A stretch of 30,599 nucleotides of DNA, from NCBI GenBank assembly GCA_022496185.1, contig WTXG01000364.1, positions 1 through 30,599 of the forward strand, given 5' to 3'. Position numbers and translations under genes: made by a program. The notes beneath the pieces were generated by a model. The model worked only from the letters and a program-made list of their open reading frames with translations. It was not told where the DNA came from and did not search any database. Source of the DNA: Multifurca ochricompacta. Its lineage: Eukaryota > Basidiomycota > Agaricomycetes > Russulales > Russulaceae. Of the stretch, positions 19,157 to 29,090 are shown one piece after another; positions within the stretch are counted from its first letter, which is position 1; the number at the start of each line of letters is the position of its first letter.

Positions 19157-19422
19157 GCACGTCAGTATACAAAGTTGAGAAGCAGTAATATCGAGATTGT
19201 CACGCACGATCATTACACCGCCGTTGTCATTTCATTATTCTGTACTTTTGTCACTCCAACTATTGTTTTTGTTTTCATATAGTGCCTTCTAAGAAGATGA
19301 TGAGATGACTCACCCGGAACCGACATACATATTGATTACATCCATCAAGAACCCAGTCATTCAGAGTCGTTCTAGAGTCATTTAAATTAAAGAGCATTGA
19401 CCATTGACCTGCTCATAGAAAC
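19157..19422. other. EF2 3' flank and kinase promoter
   Basis: Tandem spacer between EF2 and the APH-like kinase. An ATTTAAATTAAAG stretch at 19380-19392 sits about 30 bp before the kinase ATG and may act as an AT-rich core promoter. No coding sequence was seen. Confidence 0.45.
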
Positions 19423-20695
19423 ATGTCTCCGTTTGACCTAACGACACCCGAAGGCGTCCTGGCCTACCTTACTTCAACACCCTTTGCGAGCGAACGCGCG
19501 GAGCCACGTTCCGGGGGAAATACCAACTTCATCTTTCGACTGTATCTCAACAAGCCGTACGAGGGCCATCCAACGCTCATCCTCAAGCACGCGCGCTCTT
19601 ATGTGGCGAGTGCGCCTGAATTTATATTGCCAGTCTCACGACAGGTGAGGTATCATAAATCATCCTCCTCGCCCCCCCTGCCCCCATTGACATATCCGAG
19701 TCTTCCTTCGAGTCGTCAACCATCCGTGTCCGTTCGTTTCAGATACTCAACTGAACCCCCCCCCGCATCTGTTCTAGGCTTTCGAAGTGGACGCTCTGCG
19801 CCGCGTACAAACCTGGCTGCCGCCCAATGCACGCGTTACGGTCCCCGCCGTGTACTTCTTCGACCTCGATGCCGATGTGATTATCATGGATGATGCTGGC
19901 CCGAGTGCCATACCGCTAAAAGCCGCCCTTCTTGAGGGCCGTATTCCCTCTCCCCGTGCGGCAGCACTCGGAACCGAGCTCGGCGAATTCCTGCGCGCGC
20001 TGCATGCGTGGGGTCGTGCGAACGTCGAGCTTCGAGAGGCACTCGGAAAAAATACCTTCGCACGCGAGATCTCTGCGTTCGTCACATATGGCCGGCTCGA
20101 TGCGACTCTAAGTGCGCCGGGAGGGAATAAGGACGGGAGCGAGGAACAACAACGGCTCGTGTCGGTTCTTGGAAACGAGCCGCTAGGTGTATCGGAGGAT
20201 ACGCTACGTGTAGTCAAGGCGTTGGCGGAGAGGCGTATAGCGCAGGTCAAGGAATCCCGCGATGATACATTCGTGATGGGCGACTTTTGGCCGGGGAATG
20301 TGCTGGTTGGGGAGGAAAACGACCCGATGCTAGTCGTTGATTGGGAAATCGCCAGGCCAGGTTTGGCGGGTATGGATGTCGGCCAGTTTTGCGCGGAGTT
20401 GGCAACGCTAAGGCGTTTGCGACCGGAGCGTGGAGAAGCAGCCGGTGAAACATTGAAGAATTTCGTACGCGCTTACTTCGAGGGAGACGTCGGGCCAGAG
20501 ATAGACGAGACGCGAAGAATTGCGTTGGGACACTTTGGAGTCCACCTGGCAGTTTGGACACCAAGAACTGGATGGAATGGGGGGGTGAAGGGGACACGAG
20601 CTCTCGTGCTGGATGGCGTGGCACGACTTGCCGAGGGGGCAGATGAAGAAAAGTCTTGGACAGATGAGGAAATCGTTCAAAAGTTCATGTCCTAA
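19423..20695 (+). CDS. APH/choline-kinase-fold small-molecule kinase
   Basis: Two exons, 19423-19644 and 19778-20695, give 379 aa. The fold is that of aminoglycoside phosphotransferases and methylthioribose kinase. The N-lobe has GGNTNFIFRL (glycine-rich loop) and PTLILKHAR (ATP-binding Lys). The C-lobe has LGEFLRALHAWG, TFVMGDFWPGNVLV (catalytic loop, Asp and Asn present) and MLVVDWEIARPGLAGMDVGQ (metal-binding Asp, DFG-like). The usual HGD is MGD here. Such proteins phosphorylate small metabolites; the natural substrate in fungi is mostly unknown, and no antibiotic resistance role is implied. The single intron is 133 bp, longer than most in the window, and pyrimidine-rich. The ATG at 19423 is the first in frame. 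Confidence 0.85.
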
Positions 20696-23449
20696 TGGCT
20701 TGGGGGGAACCACGCCTCAATCACGGTCGCGTTTGAATAGCTGGGGTCTCTTTTGGAAATCTCAGCCAATGATATGATGTTGCGCGCGTGTAGGCAGTGA
20801 GATTGGACAGAACCGGGAGGAGCCCACAGTTTGATGAAGGGTGGAAAAGAGCCCCTAGCAGCTGGGGCTGAGTGCAGACATATCAACACATCCAGGACGC
20901 TCGGGAGTCGATAAAGATAAAGTTTGGAGGGTATAGGAGCATCCCTTCCTCTGAATTTGAAGTTTGACAGTGAACTGTAGCATGTACAACAACTGATTGA
21001 CACTTGAACTCGCTCCACTGGAGCTCGAGTAAAACGTGCCAACTTCGTGTGGGAACGGGACGGCACGCATTCGTGTTATACATACGTTGACTGATTCATT
21101 CCTTTCTTGTGACCATCACTACCTATCTTGTCTGGCACATGGACAGGCCGCGGCGTTTGGGACGCGGAATGGCACAGTCACTGCATGTGTTTTCTTAAAA
21201 AAGGGGGTAGCGTGAGAGTCGTTCTGGACCTGTGCCGGTGCGCGAAAACGGACTTGACTTGACTGCATGTTAAGTCATCTCCGTGTGAAGTGTCCTTTTA
21301 TCGTTAGGCGCCACAGGAACTTTTCTCCCTCCCCTCCAAAAAACGGAGAAGGGGAGAGGAGGGGGACTCATTCCGCCACCCAAAAAGTGCATTCAATGTT
21401 GATGGCCGCGACGACGCCTTGGCAACAAAGTTAACTGTGACACAGCCCCCTCGCCGTCAGAGAACTATGAACGAATGAATCGCTTGCCTCAGCTCGCTTC
21501 CATAGAACATTCATTTGTTCGCGAAAAAAAAAACCCCCGAAGGAGAGGGTCTCCACGCCGTCTCCATCTTGCAAATGTTTTTTCGATGCGGCGTCCCGAG
21601 TCCCCGTGACATGATTCCGACACATGCTCGAGACCTGTTCCGCTTATGCAGGTGCCACGCTTCCATTGTCCCGCGAACAAGGTTCTGTCTCCTGAACTGG
21701 ACGTATTCGTCGTTGACGGCCTTACAGGCCGCACCGTTCGGCGTCTGGGTACGCGCGATCCTTCCTTGTGAAGTTCGACGACAGGACCACGTGTGAACCG
21801 TGTGCGCGTAACGAGGAATGCAATGCCTGAGCAAGGATATGGCGCACCCCAAGCGATGCACCTTTACCGCATGCCAGGAAGGCGATTAGGGGCGTGCCCG
21901 AGATCGTGTATGTAACGGAGGGATTGAGAGTATGGAAACGAGAACCTGCGCGCGCCTCTGAATTTGCTGAAGTGATGCTAATTCGTCAACGCCAAAAATA
22001 AAACTCAATTAAAATAGGGATAAATTTTGACACCCAGGAGCTGGTAGCTGGTATGGACCGCCATGGCATGGCAAAAGGAGCCCCCATACCAGCGCTTTGA
22101 GTCATGCGCGACGGTGAAATGCAGAAGGGGACCTAAAGCGGCATGAAGGCTATCCCTTTCTCTGTACTATACTTCTCCTCGTGTTCAGTGCACTCAGTAC
22201 CCACTTACCTTATGGTGACAAATTGCATTATACGCAGGAGCACATGCATCCTACTCGCGCGAGATCCGTAAGAGGCGTCTATATTTTAACAAAAAAAACC
22301 AAGAACGCACCGGATGCACAACCTGAATTACATATCTTCCACCGCAGCAACCGCATGGACCTCTTGCACTGCATGTGCCAAGCGAGGATGTCCGCGATGA
22401 AAACATTCGTGGAAGAAAAATAGTGAAATAAATGTCAGTGAAAGTTTGTTCGTTTAGCGAAGCGAGAATGTACTAGTACCCTGTACCTCACTTCCAGGAA
22501 ATTTCATATCGATACCCTACGCCACATATCCCTATAGGAAATGTTCTATGGGATAAGATCTCGAGAATGAGGACAATCGGCCAGTATCCTGCCCGTTATC
22601 TATCTCTGTCTTGGCATCACTCGAACCACGCGCTCGGGTTTGCGATTTTATTTCCTCCAACGGCAACTCCAACGTTTCCGTCAGAAACGAAAACGGATGT
22701 AGGTTTGTGAAGATAATGGAATGGACAAAAGAAAGGTGGATGAATGCAATGCAAACCAGTCAGGTCCCGGGTCCAAAGTTTGGAACTTTGCCGACAAGGG
22801 GCCGACAAAGTTATTCAATCAAATCGATCCTAGCGGCGGACGTCGGGTTATGGAGTAATGAGTACGTCCTATCACATCTGCGAAGTCAGTTCAATTGTGT
22901 TGTTGTTCACCTATAGGGTGAGCGAGTTATTACACGCCACCTCTTATCAGTGAATATTAAAACATGTTTTCGCACCGTTGCCTCATCCTATAAATAAGGA
23001 GATAAGGTATCAGGCCTAGCCAATTTCTGGGATTGTAAGATCGATACGACGATACTTCATTCCACTTCATTTCGCGATCTGACTTGTCCCCGCGCGTGCA
23101 TGCCGCGGAGGACGTCGCGGAGACAGTAGTCTCCATGGTGGGATTGGAGCAGCATTAGAATTCTTAAATGATCTCGACTGAGTCATTCATTCACTAAGAT
23201 TCCATGTCATCCCGCCCATTCAGTTGAGAGCTGATCCGCATTGATCATGCCTTACAGTTAGAGCGGGCGTGATATATGGGGCGGCCCTGGTTACTGGCTG
23301 GCTTCTTCAGGGGTCGCAGTAAGAGTGACACGACACAATACAGCTCGTTTCGATGTGATGTGCACATACAAAAGGCAGTCACGACCATACGATAGCATCT
23401 AATCAGGCCTTATCCTTACCTTACTAAAAAGAAGTGGATGTGTCCGGAA
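20696..23449. other. 2.75-kb gene-poor region
   Basis: No conserved protein, tRNA, rRNA or recognisable transposon was found on either strand. Several open frames of 60-124 codons exist (for example minus 20692-21066 and plus 22611-22916) but show no known motif, no signal peptide and no consistent intron structure. A purine/pyrimidine hairpin lies at 21325-21361. Some segments could be noncoding RNA or a lineage-specific gene; the sequence alone does not decide. Confidence 0.5.
21325..21361. repeat. Pyrimidine/purine inverted repeat
   Basis: CTCCCTCCCCTCC, an A-rich loop, then a GGAGAAGGGGAGAGGAG-like arm. The arms pair with small bulges, giving a possible hairpin or triplex-prone tract of unknown role. 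Confidence 0.5.
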
Positions 23450-25469
23450 TCAGTCCAGAGTGAGTGAAGTGTCGCCTATCCACCTCGCGAATAAGTCCTT
23501 TTGGTAGGTTAAGTAAAATTGCTCATTGCAAAGTGTTGAAGAACCCACCAATGATGCTTCGGGCTGGTCATAAGGTACCATATGTCTAGAGGAAAAAAAG
23601 CGGTCAGTTCACGCAGTTGGAGGGGCCGATGAGACGACGAACCCGGCTTCATATACGTTCACGAAGGTAACATTACCCGCTCCAAATCCACCTCCGCCGG
23701 CGGAACGGACTTCACCAGCAACACGACCGGAGCGCGCAGTCACCCACTGTATTGAGGGTGCCGCCTTAAATTCCCTATGGAACTTGTGCTCAAGATTCTC
23801 GACCCAAGCCTCGTTTCCCTAGAGAAACAAAATTGGTCATGGTCACCACGCCTGCCGCGAGGGTTTCATCAAACGCACGATATAATTGCACACCATATCT
23901 GGAAGCCAGGAATGGCGTGTAGTCAAGAATCGCGTCTCTGGGATACGAGAGCATACTCACCGGCATTACCAGCGTACACAAGGAGACGGATACCATCGTC
24001 AATCAGCTCGGGAAGGAGTATGGCGCTATTATGCATGCCATCACCTTGGAACGTGAACGCCTTTTGAACGTCCAAGTTGCATGACTCAAATTCCTGGATG
24101 GGTCCACGCCAAGTGCAAATTTGTTCTTGGCGTCGTTCATCCATGTCTCAATCCAACCCATCTCCTTGTAGCAAAGTGGTCCATCTGCGTCCTTGGAGGG
24201 GTTACACTTGCGGCGCACATCATATGGATTCAACCCAGTCTCTGAGGTATGGCTCTAAATTTCAAGGCCAGTCCTCAAGGAGAGCGACTTACGCTGCAGG
24301 GGGCCGTAGAGTTGAGTCCAGCAGTACAACCACGCGGGCACACAAGTTAAGCGCGAGCCAAAGTCATAGCACGACTTGATTAGACGTTGGCATGTGGGCA
24401 CTTTTGAACGCAACGCCACACATTGTGGGCTCTCGGGATCATCGTAAATCGGGTATGGGCCTTCGCAGGCATAATCAGGGACAGTAGCCATCTGAATGTA
24501 AGGGTCCGTGAGGCCATTCGCAAGGATGACAGATGCCAAGTTAATCTTGGTCAGTTTCGGGGTCGGCGCAAGAGCAAGCTCCTTATTCCTTTTGTAGATG
24601 ACAGACGCGATATTTGGTGCGTATGTGCCGCCATAGCTCTCTGCGGCGATATGGAATGGGAGATTGGCATATTTCGGGAAACGAGTAATGAATAGCTCGA
24701 GGAACGCATAAACATCTAGTCCAGCGACCGGGCTCGTGTCCACAGTTGAACCATCTGATGAATACGAGTAACCGACACGGACAGGCTGGTCAAGGAAAAT
24801 GATGTTGGCGCGCTCATTCCAAGAGTAGGGGTTGACTGTCGTGTTCCTCCCCTCGTCTGTAATACGGCACGGGCCGAGTTCAAACAACAGGCCAGTAGAA
24901 GAGCTGCAACCAGGACCACCATTGAGCCAGAGAACAAGTGGATCTTTGCTCGGTTTGTTCCTCGACTCGAAAAACCTGAAGTCAACATAAGACTTGGGGC
25001 ACGAGAAGCCAGCAAGGCCGTTACAAACCAAAAGAACAAATGCTTTCCGTCAGTAATGTCAAGGTAGCCAGAGTACTGTTGGACCGATGGGTCACAGAGA
25101 CTAGGCTTGGTTGTCCTGAGCTGGTAGTTGGGCAACGCCGAGTTCTTGACAAGCTCATCTTCAAGTTATAATAAGAGGTCCAGATTGAACCGACAGTGAG
25201 GGTACAGCACTAAAACACGTACACACGAGCCCGTTCTCCTTCACAAACTCCCTGTCTTTCTCAACCCAAGTTTCTGCCTTGCTCTTGTGCGAAGCATTCG
25301 CGACACTGTGAGAGATACGCCCACCGTCATCCTCTTTAGAATGAGTGAGACCCACGGGCACGGCATCGACGAATGCTGTAGTATCTCCAAGAACTACTTG
25401 TGCGTCATCTGCTGGTGCCGATAAGGCAGCGGGAATGTAAAGTAAGAGTAGGAGGGTCAACGTTCTCAT
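23450..25469 (-). CDS. Serine carboxypeptidase (S10, carboxypeptidase Y-like), one frameshift
   Basis: Eight exons: 25223-25469, 25029-25158, 24293-24975, 23961-24241, 23879-23898, 23643-23818, 23549-23585, 23450-23497. They give about 540 aa if the shift is ignored. The signal peptide is MRTLTLLLLLYIPAALSA, then a propeptide. The mature part starts near LCDPSVQQYSGYLDITDGKH. Substrate-binding WLNGGPGCSSSTG and catalytic Ser in AAESYGGTYAP (about 239) are present. Catalytic Asp lies in VYAGNADMVCN (about 448) and His in YEAGHMVPYDQPEAS (about 514). S10 enzymes remove C-terminal residues at acid pH in the vacuole or outside the cell. Within exon 4 the frame changes at about 24122-24132, between GVDPSR and FESCNLD; one missing base, probably in the TTT, explains it. 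All active-site parts are intact, so a sequence error or a very recent mutation is likely. Confidence 0.93.
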
Positions 25470-26062
25470 CGTCGTAAGTTGCAGTCAGCCTTCTGTAAAC
25501 ACCCCACACCCACACACATGACCCGTGGGTATGTCACACTTTGTGACTTTGTGACAATGTTTCACCGCCCCGGCCCTCGGCCAGTCATACCTCCATTTCA
25601 TAATAATAAAAAAACATATCACATAACATAACATAACATAACATAACATTATAATTACGACAAGTCGTGTTCAACAGTGCGTGTGGGGTATGCGACTAAA
25701 ACGTACAAATAACAGATGAGAACGAATGCAAACTACTGCCTGATGTAACGAGAATTTCAATGGTGAAGAGCGAAGGCACTAAACGCGAGAATTGTGCAGA
25801 TAGCAGTCTTGCTGCTTTTATGAGATGATGATAAAGTTATGGGTTTTATGCATGTTGGGAGGATGTTGAGACAGATCATGGGCCTATGTGAAAGTTAATG
25901 GCAGGAGATATTCTTGGGCTTGATACATTCCAGAATTTTGGCTGATGTCGTTTTGTTAGCCTCATTGAAATATTGCAGAGACTCAGATGGTAAAGAGCGG
26001 GCAAGAGATAAAGTGAAAAAATATCACGATTCCCGTTGGTCAGATTTCTGAAGGGGATCTTT
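25470..26062. other. Carboxypeptidase promoter and PUF 3' flank
   Basis: Tandem spacer of about 0.6 kb. It contains the CATAA repeat at 25621-25647 and CACACCCACACACA at about 25503-25516. The small open frame on the minus strand at 25876-26124 overlaps the last PUF exons in another frame and is not supported. Confidence 0.5.
25621..25647. repeat. (ACATA)n pentanucleotide microsatellite
   Basis: Five complete ACATA units followed by AC, about 150 bp upstream of the carboxypeptidase ATG. Confidence 0.9.
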
Positions 26063-28720
26063 TCAATAACCGTAATAAGCACGCTGCAGGACGAGATCGT
26101 GGTCAGAAACATAATAATGCCCAATGAACTGCGAAGTTCACCATTCTATCACTGCGTTGTCCGAGGATATGATGAGCAAGATAACTCTTAGTCTGCGCAA
26201 CGTTCACATTACTCACAATAACCAAATTACTTTCGAACCAGTCTTGCAACCACGGAGAGTGACAATATGCCCACGAATCGACTCATACAAGAGTGTGCGT
26301 TGGTCCTTGTCAACCTAAGGGGAGTGTAGGGTTAGATCCCAGATGACCCGCAAAGGCTTAGACACACGTTCGGAAGGACAGACGCAATTAGCTGGCTTCC
26401 GGTAACCGACAAGGCTAGATCGACGATTATGGCCCTACGGCCGCTATGAACTCTATGTAAGCGCACGAGTTTGGGCGTAGTAAGCGCTGGGGGATTAGCA
26501 AATACCCTTTGGTGGATTCGGCCATGCGTTTTACAAACCTGTCGAGCGTCTCTTTACCGCCTTCCTTGAGCGCTTTTGTGACAGATTTCGAACCCTGCTC
26601 GTTCGTAGCAAATTCGAGAAGTCCGGCGACAAGATGATCCAGCGCCATTTGGCGATGCTTAGCCGAGCCATGCTCAAGGACTGAATGGGATTCGTGGCTT
26701 ATAAGTTTTTGTCTGGGGAGAGCACTGAAGTATGCATACTGTGCTGGATGCAGTAAGAGCCCCATTGATTCTTGGCAACCTCGCCGAAAACGACGGGACC
26801 TTGGTTGAGTAGTTCTTCGACAATTCCATCCTTGGCAGACTCTTCTAGATTTTCGAAAGCATGCTGGATTGACCATTAGGGAGAACTCAAAAATGACACA
26901 AATACACATGTTCCCACCTGTACCACGAGCGATCCGGTCTCGTGACAGGCAAGTGAAGCCCATTTCCCCTTCAGGGATTTGTTGACGCTGAATTTAGGCG
27001 CCATTAGCCAAAGCACATGAGAAGTGGGCGAGACGCACTATGTAAAGATTGGTGGAGCGGGCGGTGTCCAAGTCAACTCCATTATCTGCTCAAAGCGTCA
27101 ACGTAATAAAGCTTCAGATATACAGCAGTAGTTACCTTGCTCCAAACGTGAGACGCGTGTTTGTTTACAAGGGTTTGGGCGGGGTCGCCGAGTAGGAGTT
27201 CAGAGACAATGAGCAAGCGAACCTCTTCCTCGCAATCCAAAGCCTTCTGAAGAACATGACAACCATAACAATTACAGGCAAGTTCGACGATACGACCTCT
27301 AGAAGGCACCGAACTCAATTTAGTTTTGGCCGTGTGGTATGATTCAAATACTAAATGCACCTCATGCATTGGACTATCTTTCGCCTCTCATCGATGGTCG
27401 AAGCCGCTTCCAGGCATCTCTGGACAGCCCAATTGCCGAAACTACCAAGAAAGGTAAATTAGGCCCGTCATCTGGATAGTTTCGAAGGTGGAAATTACCG
27501 GTGAGCCATCATCTCGAATCCCCTGGCGCATATAGCATCGATAATCTTGGCGCGCTCACTAGAATCGGCAATCTTGAGTTTTTGCTGAAGAAATATGGAT
27601 GCTTGCTGGTCCGAAGATTTTATAATACGTGAGACGAAGAGGTGGTACGGTGGAGAGGAGGAAGGGTGCAGAAGCGAAAGAAAATTGATCGGCTGAGGCT
27701 GCGCGTCAACGAGATACTTGGATGACGAGTCGGGAAACAGTACCTCATTTCCCTGGGATACACCTTGGGATCCTTGGGGTGACGACGAGATGGCTTTCTG
27801 AGGGGGAATGTTATTTTCTTCGGCGACAAGTCCAGAGCTATATTCCCTAACGCAATCTTCCGGGCGGAGCCAATCGGCGGAAGGCTGCATCCGATCAGAG
27901 AACCAGGGCAAATCCTGTGAGGCCCGCCTTTCTCCAACATGCATTAGATTAGTAACGGGAGGAGAGAATGCAGAGGGAAGGGACAATTTTTGAGGGAATG
28001 ACTCGTAAAACGGGAAGTCGTCTTGCGCTTGATAAGGGTGGGAAATATGAGGAGGTGGAAACCGAGGCAACTGAGCGGGGAAAATGTCCTGGGGGCGATA
28101 TGTCCCTGTTTGTAGCTGTAGACCCTGAGGAGAAGGGACGGAAGGGTGACAATCATAGGGCATGTCAATCTTCAGACACGATGTCCTAGCAGGCGAATCG
28201 GTAGGCGTCAGTAGCGAAGATGTTGCAGAAATGGGTGACAGGTCAGGGGAAGTGCTATTGTGCAAACCAGGAGGTGGAGGGTGCGCAAACGGAATGGGAG
28301 AGTTGAGGTCAAGCACGCGGAGAAGCTGTTCTATGTGCTAGGGTTATGTTTTCAAAAGCATAAGCATACATTCGCGTATAACATGAAGGTGGCATGATTC
28401 ACGTTATTGACAGTGTCGGGGCTGGCTTTTTTCCTACCGTCGCCGATAGCCCCAACATCTTTTTTATGATCGACACGGAGGAAATCTATGGGGCCAAAAA
28501 CGTCTTCATCCCTAGCGGATTCTCCAAAGGTAGGGCCACGTCTGTCGTCGGGCCTCACTCTAGCCTTGTCTTCTTCAGCGTTTTGTGAAAAGGAAGTAAT
28601 AGCTTGCTGCCAGGAGGCCTCGGTTGGATGAGGTTGAGGGGCCCATATGGACGATGAAAGGCTGCGTGATGGAGGTACAATATCCTTCAAGACGGGGATA
28701 AATGGCTGAGAGGACCCCAT
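26063..28720 (-). CDS. PUF (Pumilio)-domain RNA-binding protein
   Basis: Twelve exons: 28403-28720, 27499-28337, 27361-27441, 27136-27298, 27039-27085, 26918-26987, 26740-26863, 26506-26680, 26368-26443, 26217-26314, 26142-26151, 26063-26083. They give 673 aa, all phases consistent. Residues 1 to about 320 are disordered, rich in Pro, Ser and Gln. The C-terminal half has eight PUF-like repeats with cores GNWAVQ, GCHVLQ, ASHVWSK, GSLVVQ, GSYCIQ, GSKSVTK, GSQLIAS and GSKVIWL. It ends LFDRMRAYYGY. PUF proteins bind 3' UTRs and repress or localise mRNA in the cytoplasm. The first repeats keep residues used for base reading, the later ones do not, as in the divergent Jsn1/Puf1-2 type; that subgroup is inference. 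One exon has only 10 nt. The ATG at 28720 is preferred because a TATA-like box lies 53 bp upstream, though the frame stays open to 28891. Confidence 0.88.
26142..26151 (-). other. 10-nt micro-exon of the PUF gene
   Basis: T-GAT-AGA-ATG encodes the end of Phe plus Asp-Arg-Met. It is flanked by acceptor ACGCAG and donor GTGAAC. Without it the conserved LFDRMRAYYG ending is lost and phase breaks. Confidence 0.75.
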
Positions 28721-28772
28721 GGTGGGGACAATGAGAACGACGGCACAAGAGAGTGATTCTAGGACGATCCAT

Positions 28773-28781
28773 CCTTTTATA
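28773..28781 (-). promoter_or_regulatory. TATA box candidate of the PUF gene
   Basis: The minus strand reads TATAAAAGG, 53 bp before the ATG at 28720. Confidence 0.5.
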
Positions 28782-29070
28782 CAACTCACAACTCTGCGTG
28801 GGTCCAAAGCCAAAGTGTTCCAACTGAGAGCAGAACCCGTTTTCAGCAAAATGCTCGCCATATTCGGACATTTCACACATTCACACACCACTATTTGGTA
28901 AATTTCCGTTCTCGAGTGACACTTCTGGATAACACGAGCAACGTTTTTTGATCAAGACTGAGAAGCTTTGCTTGGAATTGTGAACGTTGTCATCAGCAAT
29001 TCGGCTATATCGATAAGATATATCATTATTGCGAAAACTAAAAAGACAGACTTCGGTAGGATTGGTAATG

Positions 29071-29090
29071 GCAGGCAGGCAGGCAGGCAG
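29071..29090. repeat. (GCAG)5 microsatellite
   Basis: Five perfect GCAG units, followed by GCCAG, in the region upstream of the PUF gene. Confidence 0.9.

Noticed and set aside
19423..20695. Reading the APH-fold gene as an antibiotic-resistance gene
   Set aside because: The fold is shared by many metabolite kinases, the gene has a fungal intron and sits among housekeeping genes; nothing indicates aminoglycosides as substrate.
20692..21066. 124-codon minus-strand open frame
   Set aside because: Overlaps the kinase stop codon on the opposite strand, no hydrophobic leader, domain or splice structure that makes sense.
22611..22916. 101-codon plus-strand open frame in the gene-poor region
   Set aside because: No motif or family resemblance and no supporting promoter; kept only as part of the unexplained region.
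25876..26124. 82-codon minus-strand open frame with a hydrophobic start
   Set aside because: The phase-consistent PUF gene ends in this interval with a 21-nt last exon; the open frame spans its last intron and 3' untranslated region.
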